Source: Nannocystaceae bacterium | GTDB lineage: Bacteria > Myxococcota_A > Polyangia > Nannocystales > Nannocystaceae | Length of the DNA stretch: 64,000 nucleotides | Direction: 5' to 3' | Assembly (NCBI GenBank): GCA_019694555.1 | Contig: JAIBBS010000004.1 | Coordinates: 34,592-98,591, forward strand | In this document: in pieces, positions 18,796 through 27,548 of the stretch | Layout: each line of letters starts with the position of its first letter | How positions within the stretch are numbered: position 1 is the stretch's first letter | The notes under the pieces: model-generated | What the model was told of the DNA's origin: nothing | Databases searched by the model: none | What the model saw: only the letters and a program-made list of their open reading frames with translations | Position numbers and translations under genes: made by a program

Positions 18796-21585
18796 TTACC
18801 CGCGCTCGTGCCAGGCGTCCAGACGCGCGTGGATCTCCGCCATGATGGGCGCGGCCGCGTCCCCGGATTCCTGCAGCGCGGCGCGGGCCTGCTCGAGCAG
18901 TCGGCGCGCCCGGATCGGGTCGTCGGCCACGATCGCGTCGGCCAGGACCACGCGCCGCTCGGCGAGCTGCTGCGGGGACGAGGCGGTGGCCGAGGCGATC
19001 GCCAGCGCGCGCTCGAGCGAGGCCGCCGCGGCGACGCGATCGCCCTGGGCCAGCTGGGCGCGGCCCAGCGCGTACAGGGTCGCGCCGACGTCGACGTGAT
19101 CGGGGCCCAGCGCGCGCTCTTCGATCGCGAGCGCGCGCTGGTTGAGCGACACGGCGCGATCGTGGTCGCCGCGCAGGCGTGCGACCGCGCCCAGGCCGCT
19201 GAGCGCCGCGGCCAGCTCGGGATGCTCGGAGCCGTAGACCGCCTCGTCGATGCGCAGCGACTCGGTGTACGCCGCGGTCGCGGCGTCGAAGTCGCCCTGC
19301 TCGAGCAGCACGTTGCCGAGGTTGCCCAGCACGCCCGAAATCAGCGGATGATCGGGGCCCAGGTGCGCGCGTTGGATCGCGAGCACGCGCTCGAGCAGCG
19401 CGCGCGACTGCGGCAGCGCGGCGGCCTCGAACTCGAGCCGTGCGAGCGTGTCGAGCGCGGGCGCCAGCTCGAGCGCGTCGGGACCGTAGCTGGCCTCGAG
19501 CAGCGCGACCGCGCGGGTGAGTGACGCGCGCGCGAGCGCCTGCTGGCCCAAGGTGGCGTAGACGCGGCCCTCGCTCGAGAGCATGCCGCCGACCTCGGGA
19601 TGCTCGGGGCCCAGCTGCGCGATGAAGATCGCCTCCGCGCGGCGGTAGTGCTCGAGCGCTTCGCCCTCGCGGCCCAGCGACGAGAGCACGTTGCCGGTGT
19701 TGACCACCAGCGTGCTCATGCGCAGATCGTCTTGCAGCCCCAGTCGCCGCGCCGCGATCTCGCCCAGCTGCGCCCACACCAGCCCGGCGTCGGCCTCCGA
19801 GAGATCGAGCCCGACCACGTCGACGAGCCGCCCGGCGATCTCGACCACGAGTTCGTCGGCGCCGGCGGTCGCGGCCCCGTCGAAGGCCTGCTCGAGCCGC
19901 TCGCGCGCCTGCGGGTAGCGGCCGCGCCGCGCGTCGACGTTGGCCGCGATCAGCTGCGCGTGGGCCACCAGCGGCGCGAACCCCAGCGCCTGGGCCTGCG
20001 TCACCAGCGGTTCGACGCGCTCGGCCGCGAGCGCGAGCGCGCCGGCGCCGGCCTGGGCCTCGACCTCGAACAAGGCCTCGCGCAGCGCCGCGCGCTCGGC
20101 CTCGATCGCGGGCTCGGGTGCCGCGTCGCGCCGCGCCAGCGCAGCGGGATCGCGACACGCCGACAAAGGTGGCAGACCGATCGCCGATCGCACCGCGCGT
20201 TCGAGCAGCGCGGCGTCGGGTCGCTGCAGCCGCTCGGTCAGGGCCCGCAGCGCCGCGCGGCGCTCGTCGAGGCACGCGATCATCCGCGGCGGCGCGGGCT
20301 CGGCCGGCGCCTCGACGGCGGCGACGCACGCCTCGTGTCGCGTGCGTCGCCAGGCGTCGGCATAGTCGTCGAGCCAGCCGCGCGTGCGCACGGCGACGTC
20401 GTCGGCGCGCGGCAGCCCCGAGTCGCGCAGCTGCACCGCGACGTCGTCGGCGATCGCGGGTCCCCACACCGCCGAGATCGCCGCCGCATCGTCGTCGCAG
20501 GCCCGCAGTGCCGCGCGGTGGCGCCACGCGCCCACGCCCACCGCCGCGACCACGCCCAGCGCGACCACGCCGGCGACCACGCCCAGCCAGCGCCGCCGCC
20601 ACGGATCGTGGGCCAGCGCCTCGAGCAGCGCGGCCATGTCGGGCCACCGTGCCGCGGGATCGGGCGCCAGGCCGCGCACGAGGATCGCACGCAGCCGCGG
20701 CAGGATCGGCCGCTTCATCGCCGCCTCGTCGAGCCGCCCGGCGAACTTCGCGGCCACGTGATCGCGCGCCGCGAACGGCCGCGCGCCCGCGAGCGCCTCC
20801 CACAGCGCGACGCAGAACGCATACTGGTCCGAGCGCGCGTCGACGGCGTTGCCGGCGTGCTGCTCCGGGGCCATGTACGCCGGCGTGCCCACGACGATGC
20901 CGTCGGCGGTGCGCACGTCGTCGATGTCGTCGACGCCCGGCGGTCCCAGCTCGCCCGGCGGCAGCGTGGTCGGACGGCGCGCGCGCTCGCCCAGCGGCAG
21001 CGCCAGGCCGAAGTCCATCACGCGCACGCGGCCCGGCAGCGACGCGACGCTGTCGTCGCCGCGCTGCACGAGCACGTTGGCGGGCTTGAAGTCGCGGTGC
21101 ACCACGCCGGCGCGGTGCGCCGCCATCAGCCCGCGACCGGCCCCGGTGAACACCGCCACGACCTCGGGCCACGCGCGCACGAGCGCGAGCAACCACGCCG
21201 CCAGCGTGGTGCCCTCGACGTACTCCATCGCGATGAACGGCTGGCCCTCGTGCAGCTCGACGTCGTACACCGCCACGATGTTGGGATCGGACAGCTGCGC
21301 CATCGCCTGGGCCTCGCGCACGATGCGGGCGCCGGCCTCGGCACCGCGGACCTTGAGCAGCTTGAGCGCGACCTCGCGGCGCAGCCGGGGATCGTAGGCC
21401 CGCACCACCTGGCCCATCGCACCGGCGCCGAGCGACTCGACCACGACGTAGCGGCCCACACGTGCGCCGGCGCCGGGCGCCTCGGCCGAGGGCGGCAGCT
21501 GCACCGCCGTGCGCAGCTGGTCGTCGGACGCGGCCGCGGACGGCGTCGGTGTCGGCGGCTCGCGCTCGTCGCGACGCTCGGTCAC
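18796..21585 (-). CDS. Ser/Thr protein kinase with membrane helix and TPR tail
   Basis: 929 residues from GTG 21585. The kinase domain (~40-310) has glycine loop VESLGAGAMGQVVRAYD, Lys in EVALKLLK, catalytic loop VVHRDFKPANVLV, DFG in VMDFGLALP, activation end GTPAYMAPEQHAG. A single membrane helix lies near 330-352 (WLGVVAGVVALGVVAAVGVG). The C-terminal ~550 residues are helical, including at least five TPR/Kinesin-light-chain-type repeats (LGPDHPLISGVLGNLGNVLL; EHPELAAALSGLGAVARL). This is a common Hanks-type kinase layout in myxobacteria; the tail presumably binds a partner or signal outside the cytoplasm. Probably monocistronic, with a leaderless start. Confidence 0.95.
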   Translation of the reverse strand: MTERRDEREPPTPTPSAAASDDQLRTAVQLPPSAEAPGAGARVGRYVVVESLGAGAMGQVVRAYDPRLRREVALKLLKVRGAEAGARIVREAQAMAQLSDPNIVAVYDVELHEGQPFIAMEYVEGTTLAAWLLALVRAWPEVVAVFTGAGRGLMAAHRAGVVHRDFKPANVLVQRGDDSVASLPGRVRVMDFGLALPLGERARRPTTLPPGELGPPGVDDIDDVRTADGIVVGTPAYMAPEQHAGNAVDARSDQYAFCVALWEALAGARPFAARDHVAAKFAGRLDEAAMKRPILPRLRAILVRGLAPDPAARWPDMAALLEALAHDPWRRRWLGVVAGVVALGVVAAVGVGAWRHRAALRACDDDAAAISAVWGPAIADDVAVQLRDSGLPRADDVAVRTRGWLDDYADAWRRTRHEACVAAVEAPAEPAPPRMIACLDERRAALRALTERLQRPDAALLERAVRSAIGLPPLSACRDPAALARRDAAPEPAIEAERAALREALFEVEAQAGAGALALAAERVEPLVTQAQALGFAPLVAHAQLIAANVDARRGRYPQARERLEQAFDGAATAGADELVVEIAGRLVDVVGLDLSEADAGLVWAQLGEIAARRLGLQDDLRMSTLVVNTGNVLSSLGREGEALEHYRRAEAIFIAQLGPEHPEVGGMLSSEGRVYATLGQQALARASLTRAVALLEASYGPDALELAPALDTLARLEFEAAALPQSRALLERVLAIQRAHLGPDHPLISGVLGNLGNVLLEQGDFDAATAAYTESLRIDEAVYGSEHPELAAALSGLGAVARLRGDHDRAVSLNQRALAIEERALGPDHVDVGATLYALGRAQLAQGDRVAAAASLERALAIASATASSPQQLAERRVVLADAIVADDPIRARRLLEQARAALQESGDAAAPIMAEIHARLDAWHERG

Positions 21586-21591
21586 CCCGGC

Positions 21592-21597
21592 AGTATC
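21592..21597 (-). promoter_or_regulatory. -10-like hexamer GATACT, leaderless start
   Basis: On the minus strand GATACT (extended as TGCGATACT) ends 6 nt before the GTG at 21585; there is no Shine-Dalgarno sequence. Confidence 0.55.
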
Positions 21598-21706
21598 GCA
21601 TCGTCGGCGCGGCGGTGACGAACCGTGCTGGTGCGGTGGCGCGGCGTCGTGATGGCGCGCCAGCGCGAGGTCGCGGGAGCGAGGCTCGGCCTCGCCGGCG
21701 TCGCGA

Positions 21707-23158
21707 TCACTCGAGCAGCAGGAACTGCTCGACGATGCCGTCGGGCCGGCGCACCAGCACGGCCTTGATCACGCGCGCGGCGAGCACCAGGCGCACGCTG
21801 GTGACCTCGAGCCCGCCGCGTTCGCGCGGGCGATCGGCCTCGACGCGCAGCACCGTTCCGAGCGCCCGCAGCCGCGGCGCGGCGGCCCGCACCCGCGCGT
21901 CGTCGTAGTACCCGGCGAGCTCGGGTGCGAGCGCACGGCGATCGAGCGCGCCGCGCTGCAGCTGCTCGAACAGCGCGCCGGCGACCTCGGTCGCGGGCGG
22001 ACCGGCGACGGTCGGCACGGCATCGGGCGGCGCGATCACCAGCGCGAGCAGCTCCTGGTGGAGCTCGGACGCGGCCGGCGTCTCGGTGTTGCTCAGCAGC
22101 ACCACCGCGGTGCGCGTGCGCGGCACGATCGCATTGAACGCGACGAAGCCCGACACCGCGCCCGAGTGCGACCACACGACCTCGCCGGCTTGGTGTCGCA
22201 CGCCCAGGCCGCAGCCGTAGTCGGTGCTGCGACCGTCCCGCAGCGTGCGCGGCGTGGTCAGGCGATCGGTGTCGGCGCCCAGCAGCGATCGATCCGCGAG
22301 CGCGAGATCCCAGCGCAGCAGCTCGGTCGCGGTGGTGTAGATGCCGCCGGCGGCGTGGATCCACCCCGCGGCCTCGCGCGGCACCGGCTCGGGCTCGCCC
22401 AGCGCGAAGCGGCCGTGGCCCGCAGCGAGGCCCGCGGTGCCCGGCGCCGGATCGAGCGACGCGCCGGTCATGCCCACGCGGCCAAAGACGTGCTCGCGCA
22501 GCCACGCGCCCAGCGGCACGCCGGTCACGCGCTCGATCACGCGGCCCAGCAGGATGTAGCCGGTGTTGCTGTACGACCAGCGCGAGCGCGGCTCGAACTG
22601 CAGCGGCGCGCCGGCGTAGCGCTGCAGCAGCGCGTCGGGATCGATCGCCGCGCGCATGCGCGAGTCGAGGAAGTCCAGCGGGTAGTAGTCGGGATAGCCC
22701 GACAGGTGGGCGCCGAGATCGTCGAGCGTGATCTCGTCGGCGCGCGTGAGCTCGGGGTAGTACTTCGCGACCGGGTCGGCCAGCGAGAGCCGCCCCTGTT
22801 GCTGCAGCAGCACCGCAGCGGCGCACACGAACTGCTTGGTGATCGATCCGATCGCGAACGCGGTCTGCGGCGTGACCGGGGCGCCGCCGCGGACCGCGGT
22901 GCCGTGGCTGCGCACGAGCACGACCTCGCCGTCGCGCATCACGCCCAGCTGCGCACCGACCAGGCCGCGCGCGGTGGCCTGGGCGTCGAACCACGTCGCG
23001 ACGGCGTCGGCATCGAAGCGCGACGGCAGGCTCGGTCGCGCGGCCTCGACCGGCGCGACCGGGGTCGTGGTGCGCGGCCGTGGGCCGCAGGCGCCCGCGG
23101 CCAGCAGCGCGAGCGCCAGGGGCCACACGATCGTCGCGGCGCGGCGAGGACGGAGCAT
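21707..23158 (-). CDS. serine hydrolase, beta-lactamase class C/esterase family, lipoprotein
   Basis: 483 residues from ATG 23158 (MLRPRRAATIVWPLALALLA then the lipobox AAGACGPR); ATG 23179 is an alternative. Class C-type motifs: SxxK in AIGSITKQFV (~residue 110), YxN in RWSYSNTGYILLGRVIE, and the KTG-equivalent HSG in VVWSHSGAVSGFVAF. The C-terminal ~120 residues form a separate beta-rich domain (VEADRPRERGGLEVTSVRLV, VLVRRPDGIVEQFLL), as in Pab87-like or D-aminopeptidase-like members. It likely cleaves or esterifies a peptide or ester in the periplasm. Beta-lactam hydrolysis is only one possibility. Confidence 0.88.
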   Translation of the reverse strand: MLRPRRAATIVWPLALALLAAGACGPRPRTTTPVAPVEAARPSLPSRFDADAVATWFDAQATARGLVGAQLGVMRDGEVVLVRSHGTAVRGGAPVTPQTAFAIGSITKQFVCAAAVLLQQQGRLSLADPVAKYYPELTRADEITLDDLGAHLSGYPDYYPLDFLDSRMRAAIDPDALLQRYAGAPLQFEPRSRWSYSNTGYILLGRVIERVTGVPLGAWLREHVFGRVGMTGASLDPAPGTAGLAAGHGRFALGEPEPVPREAAGWIHAAGGIYTTATELLRWDLALADRSLLGADTDRLTTPRTLRDGRSTDYGCGLGVRHQAGEVVWSHSGAVSGFVAFNAIVPRTRTAVVLLSNTETPAASELHQELLALVIAPPDAVPTVAGPPATEVAGALFEQLQRGALDRRALAPELAGYYDDARVRAAAPRLRALGTVLRVEADRPRERGGLEVTSVRLVLAARVIKAVLVRRPDGIVEQFLLLE

Positions 23159-23304
23159 GGTTGCGTCGACGGTCGGCATGCGTGGTGTCCGGACTCCCGC
23201 GGTGCGCTCGGGCTGCCTCGCTTGCGTGCGAACGCAGGCTTTGCGGCGGCCGGGGGCCACGGAGAGGTTAGCTTGCCTGTGCGAGCCCGAGCGGTTCACC
23301 CCCC

Positions 23305-23311
23305 AAGGAGG
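23305..23311 (+). promoter_or_regulatory. strong Shine-Dalgarno site AAGGAGG
   Basis: AAGGAGG lies 6 nt before ATG 23318 and fixes that start against the longer open frame. It contrasts with the leaderless-style starts seen elsewhere in the window. Confidence 0.85.
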
Positions 23312-23317
23312 CAAGTC

Positions 23318-24004
23318 ATGGCGGTCGCAGTCTCGGAGATCATGAACCACGAGGTCTTCAGCGTGCGCGCGGGTGACCAGGCGACCAAGGTGATGCAGCA
23401 CCTGATGGCGCTGGGCATCACCGGCGCCCCGGTGCTCGAGGCCGACGGTCGCCCGGTGGGGTTCGTGTCGCTGCGCGATCTCGTCGGCGCCCCCGAGAGC
23501 GCGCACGTGCTGTCGCGGATGTCGGCACCGGTCGAGAGCGTGGTCGAGCACGCGAGCATCCGCGAGGTCGCCGAGCGCATGTCGGAGACCGCGCGGCAGC
23601 ACCTGGTGGTGGTCGACGCGCACGGCCACGCGGTCGGCGTGGTCTCGACGCTCGACGTGATCCGCGGGCTCATCGGCCGTCCGGCGCCGCACCCCGAGGC
23701 GTTCCCGCACTTCGATCCGCGCACGGGCGTGTCGTGGTCCAACGACGCGCAGCTGAGCTTCGCCGCGGTCGAGTCGGCGCCCGCGGGTCCGGGGCTGTTC
23801 GTGCTGATCGACGCGCAGCCCGGCCACGCCAACCGCATCGTGTGGTCCGAGGGCACCGACAACCTGCACGTGCGCCTGCGCGACTTGTTGGCGACGCCGG
23901 CCTCGGCGCCGCCGCACCTGGTGGACGCAGCGGTGTCGGGGCGATTGTGGTTCCGCTGGGCGTCGACGGCGGCGCGCGGCGTGTTGCCCAAGGGCACGCC
24001 GTGA
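23318..24004 (+). CDS. CBS-pair protein
   Basis: 228 residues. Two CBS motifs: residues ~1-60 (VSEIMNHEVFSVRAGDQATK, then VLEADGRPVGFVSLRDLVG) and ~70-130 (EHASIREVAERMSETARQH, then VVVDAHGHAVGVVSTLDVI). CBS pairs bind adenosyl ligands such as AMP, ATP or SAM and regulate partners. The C-terminal ~90 residues hold a small beta domain (FVLIDAQPGHANRIVWSEG, LHVRLRDLLA). The stop overlaps the start of the M50/CBS gene (GTGA), which argues that this protein regulates, or works with, that protease. Confidence 0.88.
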   Translation: MAVAVSEIMNHEVFSVRAGDQATKVMQHLMALGITGAPVLEADGRPVGFVSLRDLVGAPESAHVLSRMSAPVESVVEHASIREVAERMSETARQHLVVVDAHGHAVGVVSTLDVIRGLIGRPAPHPEAFPHFDPRTGVSWSNDAQLSFAAVESAPAGPGLFVLIDAQPGHANRIVWSEGTDNLHVRLRDLLATPASAPPHLVDAAVSGRLWFRWASTAARGVLPKGTP

Positions 24005-25158
24005 GCGAGCCGCAGCAGCCCTCGCGCGGCCGCATCGGCTGGGCGTGGACGGTCGGCCACCCCTTCGGCGTGCGCGTGCGCGTGCACGCCACGTTCCTGC
24101 TGTTGGTGGCGTGGATCGTGGCGAGCGCAGCGCTGGGCGGCGAGTCGATCGCGGCCACGATCGCGGCGCTGGTGATGGTCGCGACCTTGTTCACGATCGT
24201 GGTGCTGCACGAGCTCGGCCACGCGCTCGCGGCCCGGCGCTACGGCATCGTGACCCGCGACATCACGCTGTTGCCGATCGGCGGCGTCGCGTCGATGGAG
24301 CGGCTGCCCGAGGATCCGCGGCAGGAGCTGGTGGTGGCGTTCGCAGGCCCCGCGGTCAACGTGGTGCTGGCGCTGGTGTTCGGCGCGCTGGCGCTGGCGC
24401 TGGGCCTGCCGCTGTCGGCCGGTCCGCTGGCCCCCGGCGCAGCGCCGCTGGGCCAGGGCATGGTCGTGCAGCTGTTCTGGGTGAACGTGTCGCTGGCGGT
24501 GTTCAACCTGCTGCCGGCGTTCCCGATGGACGGCGGCCGGGTGCTGCGCGCGCTGCTGAGCCTACGGCTGGGCCGCGCGCGCGCGACCGAGATCGCCGCG
24601 CGGCTGGGTCAGGCGATGGCGATGGCGCTGGGCTTCGTGGGCCTGTTCGCCTCGCCGGTGCTGGTATTCGTCGCGCTGTTCGTGTGGGCCGGCGCGCAGG
24701 GCGAGAACGAAGCCGTGCACGTGCGCGAGCTGCTGCGCGGGCTGCGGGTCCGCGACGTGATGGTCGAGTCGGTCGCGAGCGTGCGCACCGACGCGACCGC
24801 GGGCGAGATCGCCGGCGCGATCGTCCACGGGCTGCAGGATCACTTCCCCGTGGTCGACGGCCAGGGCGCGCTGGTCGGCACGCTGGGGATCGTCGAGCTG
24901 GTCACCGCCATCGCGACGCGCGGCCCCGAGGTGCCCGTCGCGGAGATCATGAAGCCCGCACGCACCGCCACACCCGCCGACGCGCTCGACGAGACGTTGC
25001 AGCGCATGCAGAGCGAGGATGCGCGGGCGATCGTGGTGGTCGATCGCGGGAGCGTACGCGGGTTGCTGACGCTCGAGCACCTCGGGGAGTTCGTGGCGCT
25101 CGAGGAGGCGATGCGGCAGCGATTGCAGCAGCGGCGCGCGCTGGCGCGGGCGGCGTGA
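24001..25158 (+). CDS. site-2-protease-like M50 metalloprotease with CBS domains
   Basis: 385 residues from GTG 24001, which overlaps the previous stop. Membrane helices surround the zinc site HELGH in VVLHELGHALAARRYG (~residues 68-83). The second zinc ligand/DG motif is FNLLPAFPMDGGRVLRALL (~165-183). Two C-terminal CBS motifs lie at ~235-300 and ~310-370 (RVRDVMVESVASVRTDA; VAEIMKPARTATPADA). This is the Rip3/SpoIVFB-like M50B layout. Such proteases cut membrane proteins, often anti-sigma factors or pro-sigma factors, in response to a signal or nucleotide bound by the CBS pair. Substrate unknown; two ECF sigma/regulator pairs lie elsewhere in this window. Confidence 0.92.
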   Translation: MSEPQQPSRGRIGWAWTVGHPFGVRVRVHATFLLLVAWIVASAALGGESIAATIAALVMVATLFTIVVLHELGHALAARRYGIVTRDITLLPIGGVASMERLPEDPRQELVVAFAGPAVNVVLALVFGALALALGLPLSAGPLAPGAAPLGQGMVVQLFWVNVSLAVFNLLPAFPMDGGRVLRALLSLRLGRARATEIAARLGQAMAMALGFVGLFASPVLVFVALFVWAGAQGENEAVHVRELLRGLRVRDVMVESVASVRTDATAGEIAGAIVHGLQDHFPVVDGQGALVGTLGIVELVTAIATRGPEVPVAEIMKPARTATPADALDETLQRMQSEDARAIVVVDRGSVRGLLTLEHLGEFVALEEAMRQRLQQRRALARAA

Positions 25159-25284
25159 CGCGGGGGTGAAGCGCTCGCGGTGCGCCGGTGCGCGGCGCGA
25201 CGGAGGCGAATGGCCGCGCGGGGTGACGCGATCGACGGATCGCTTTGCTTTGCGTCGCTCGCAGCGCACGCTGCCTCCGCGACG

Positions 25285-25950
25285 ATGGTGGCGCCGACGG
25301 ACGTATCTCCCCCTTCGCTGATGATCGCGATGCCGTGCAGAGCGGAAATTCGCGCAGCGGTATTCCCGGCGCTGCTGCAATGCATCATTTCGGCGACGTC
25401 GTACTGGCACCGACGATTCGGCGACGCGATGGTCACGACGCAGATCCTGCCGCGGACGCACGTGGTGACCGCCCGCAACCTGATCGCGGCGGAAGCCCGC
25501 GCCGGCGGCATCGACTGGGTCCTGTGGCTCGACGACGACATGGCACCGCCGGCGGACCTGCTCGAGCGCCTGCACGGCACTGCTCGACCGTTCGTGGGCG
25601 CGGTCGCCTATCGCCGCGAGCCGCCGTTTCAGCCCTGCGTGGCGCGCATCGTGGAAAACCGCGCGGAGCCGTTCGATCCCGAACCGGGACCGGACGGCCC
25701 GGTCGTCCCCGCCGATCTCACTGGTTTCGCGTGCGTGCTGACGCATCGCAGCGTGCTCGACGCGGTCTGGCAACGCACCGATGGGCGTCCCTTCGCCCTC
25801 GTGGGCGACGTCGGGGAAGACTTCCATTTCTGCCTGCAGGCGCGCAAGGCAGGAATTCAGCTGCACATCCTGTCGGACTGCGTCGTCGGTCACGCCGGCG
25901 ACCTGATCGTGGGTCGCGAGCATCGGCTCGCGGCGCTCGCGGCCGAGTGA
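25285..25950 (+). CDS. GT-A-fold glycosyltransferase-like protein
   Basis: 221 residues from ATG 25285 (start uncertain; the frame opens at 25180). Blocks VSPPSLMIAMPCR, VVTARNLIAAEARAGGIDWV, the DxD-like LWLDDDMAPPADLLERL, VGAVAYRREPPFQP, TGFACVLTHRSVLD and FALVGDVGEDFHFCLQARKA follow the family 2 glycosyltransferase pattern of nucleotide-sugar binding, DxD metal site and ED acceptor motif. Proteins of this short, single-domain type are often found in phages and cell-surface clusters. The 125 bp upstream lack a gene. It is 133 bp ahead of the fibre-like genes in the same direction, so it may modify their products or the glycan they bind. Confidence 0.75.
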   Translation: MVAPTDVSPPSLMIAMPCRAEIRAAVFPALLQCIISATSYWHRRFGDAMVTTQILPRTHVVTARNLIAAEARAGGIDWVLWLDDDMAPPADLLERLHGTARPFVGAVAYRREPPFQPCVARIVENRAEPFDPEPGPDGPVVPADLTGFACVLTHRSVLDAVWQRTDGRPFALVGDVGEDFHFCLQARKAGIQLHILSDCVVGHAGDLIVGREHRLAALAAE

Positions 25951-26083
25951 GCCGGCCGCAGCGCGAGCCTCCACGCACCCATCGACCCGTGTCTGCGCCG
26001 CCGCGTTCTCGAGCTGCGGCCGGATCTGATCTGAGTCAGCACCCTCAGCACCCCGCAACCCCCGCAACCGCAAGGAGCACCCC

Positions 26084-26488
26084 GTGCCCGGAATCGTCAC
26101 ACCTCTGTGGAACAAGAAGTCGTTCAACTTCAACAATCTGACCGCAGGCACGTCGGAGACGGACGTCGCGGTCAAGACCGTCGCATGCGAGCGGTATCGC
26201 GAGGGCTTGCTGATCGTGCGCGCGCATACCCGCGACATCGTGAACGCGTCGTCGAAGATCGAGATCGTCGCATACACCACTGCGCCCACCGCCGAGGACC
26301 CTTCGGTCGACTTCGTATTCACCACCGCCAGCGGAACCGCGACGGTCGCGAACGGCTCGACCTCGGTCGTGGCAAGCGTGGCGCTCGCGAACTTCGGCGC
26401 GTTCCTGCGGATCCTGGTCGTCGGCACGCGCGTGACCAGCGGCAACTGCAGCGCGGACCTCTCCGCCGATCTCGTGCTCAAGGAGTGA
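26084..26488 (+). CDS. small beta-module protein A (member of local four-gene family)
   Basis: 134 residues from GTG 26084, with AAGGAGC eleven bases upstream. The predicted structure is nearly all strands. It aligns over its whole length with the N-terminal ~130 residues of the gene at 27545: WNKKSFNFNNLTAGTSETDV matches RKRAFDFSSLTAGQSATEV, and IVAYTTAPTAEDPSVDFVF matches VVAAYDAAPSEDDPAQTFV. No signal peptide or Cys pattern. I recognise no named family. Position in an operon with beta-helix and glycine-repeat proteins suggests a structural part of a fibre or particle (inference). Confidence 0.75.
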   Translation: MPGIVTPLWNKKSFNFNNLTAGTSETDVAVKTVACERYREGLLIVRAHTRDIVNASSKIEIVAYTTAPTAEDPSVDFVFTTASGTATVANGSTSVVASVALANFGAFLRILVVGTRVTSGNCSADLSADLVLKE

Positions 26489-26493
26489 CACCC

Positions 26494-26913
26494 GTGGTGA
26501 GCGACTCGACGGTTCCGCCGCTGTGGCAGCTGCCGCCCGTCCTCGCTGCGTTCGACAACCTCCGCGGCTTCCGGTCACGAACCATCGTGCTCGCGCGGGC
26601 GATCCCCAGCGAGCCCGCGCGCGCGATCGCCATTGCGGCCAGGGTGCACGGCGCGGCGATCGGCATCGGCGCGACGCTGGTGCTGCGCGTGTGGCCGGCT
26701 GCACCGACTGACGAGGATCCCGCGCAGGACTTCCTCGGACCGGCGCCGCTCGCACAGCTCGCACTCGAGGCCGTCGCGGCGCCGGGACTCGCGCGCACGG
26801 TGCTCTTGCCCCCGCTGCCGCCGGCGCTGCAGCTGCAGCTCACCGCACAGCAGCCCGCCCTCGGTGTCGCCTGCCGCGCAACCATCAGCGCGGTGGTCAC
26901 CGCCATCGCTTGA
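26494..26913 (+). CDS. small beta-module protein B
   Basis: About 139 residues from GTG 26494 (GTG 26497 also possible), five bases after the previous stop; AAGGAG overlaps that stop region and serves as ribosome site. Strand-rich, with RTIVLARAIPSEPARAIAIA, TLVLRVWPAAPTDEDPAQDF and RATISAVVTAIA. The PTDEDPAQDFLGP block is the same motif found in the other three members (P-[ST]-x-D-D/E-P-A-x-x-F). Divergent from A and D but in the same position and size. No signal peptide. Function unknown. Confidence 0.7.
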   Translation: MVSDSTVPPLWQLPPVLAAFDNLRGFRSRTIVLARAIPSEPARAIAIAARVHGAAIGIGATLVLRVWPAAPTDEDPAQDFLGPAPLAQLALEAVAAPGLARTVLLPPLPPALQLQLTAQQPALGVACRATISAVVTAIA

Positions 26914-26972
26914 ATCGGTGGTTGCACGGGTATCGCGCCGACCGCCAGGACCTCGGGCAAGCGCCCGACGAC

Positions 26973-27548
26973 ATGACGAAAGCGAGAGCCATGATTGCCG
27001 ACCACCCATGCGAAGTTCCGCTCGCGCTCGCAAGCCCGGCACGCCAGGGCGAGCACTGGGCGGTGTTCGAGCTGCTGCCGAAGACGACGTTTTCCTTCGC
27101 CGCCCTGCTGCCCGGCGGCCGCCTGAGCTACGAGCTGGGGCTGCCCGTTCCACTCGTCCGGTGGCCCGAGTGCATGCTGGTCGTTCGCATGCACGGTGGC
27201 ACCCTCGCGGGCACGGGCGCACGCGCGACGCTGGTCTGCGAGCTCGCGACACGGTGTCAGGACGAGCCGGCCACGGCCTTCGTGTGGCCGCTGCCGCTGG
27301 CGTCCGCGGTGGTCGACGCGAATACGGCTGCGGGCTCCGCACTCATGACACGACTGCGCAGCGACGTGGGCACGCTGGCGCGATCATGGATCCACCTCGA
27401 CCAAGCCAGCGTCCCGACGACCGCAACGGTGACGCTCTCGGCGAGTCTGCTCGCGCGAGCGCCCGCGGACGCTCACCCGGAAGACCGCGCATGCCCATGC
27501 ACCCGCGAGGGCGAAGCGGCTGCGCCCCCCGCAGGAGGCTGGCGATGA
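26973..27548 (+). CDS. small beta-module protein C
   Basis: About 191 residues. Start not certain: ATG 26973 or 26991; the frame itself opens at a TTG overlapping the previous stop. The core is FELLPKTTFSFAALLPGGRL, then CMLVVRMHGGTLAGTGARAT and ELATRCQDEPATAFVWPLPL, and finally TATVTLSASLLARAP, again the four-part pattern of the family (F-x-F-x-x-L near the start, a VVR strand, a D-E-P-A-x-x-F block, a final strand). The C-terminal 25 residues are polar. Stop and next start overlap as ATGA. Unknown function. Confidence 0.65.
   Translation: MTKARAMIADHPCEVPLALASPARQGEHWAVFELLPKTTFSFAALLPGGRLSYELGLPVPLVRWPECMLVVRMHGGTLAGTGARATLVCELATRCQDEPATAFVWPLPLASAVVDANTAAGSALMTRLRSDVGTLARSWIHLDQASVPTTATVTLSASLLARAPADAHPEDRACPCTREGEAAAPPAGGWR
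27533..27538 (+). promoter_or_regulatory. Shine-Dalgarno AGGAGG for module D
   Basis: AGGAGG six bases before ATG 27545, lying inside the end of the preceding gene. It supports translational coupling within the operon. Confidence 0.8.

Noticed and set aside
22058..24004. Long plus-strand frame starting inside the serine-hydrolase gene
   Set aside because: Only the part from ATG 23318, after AAGGAGG, encodes the CBS protein; upstream codons are antisense to the hydrolase.
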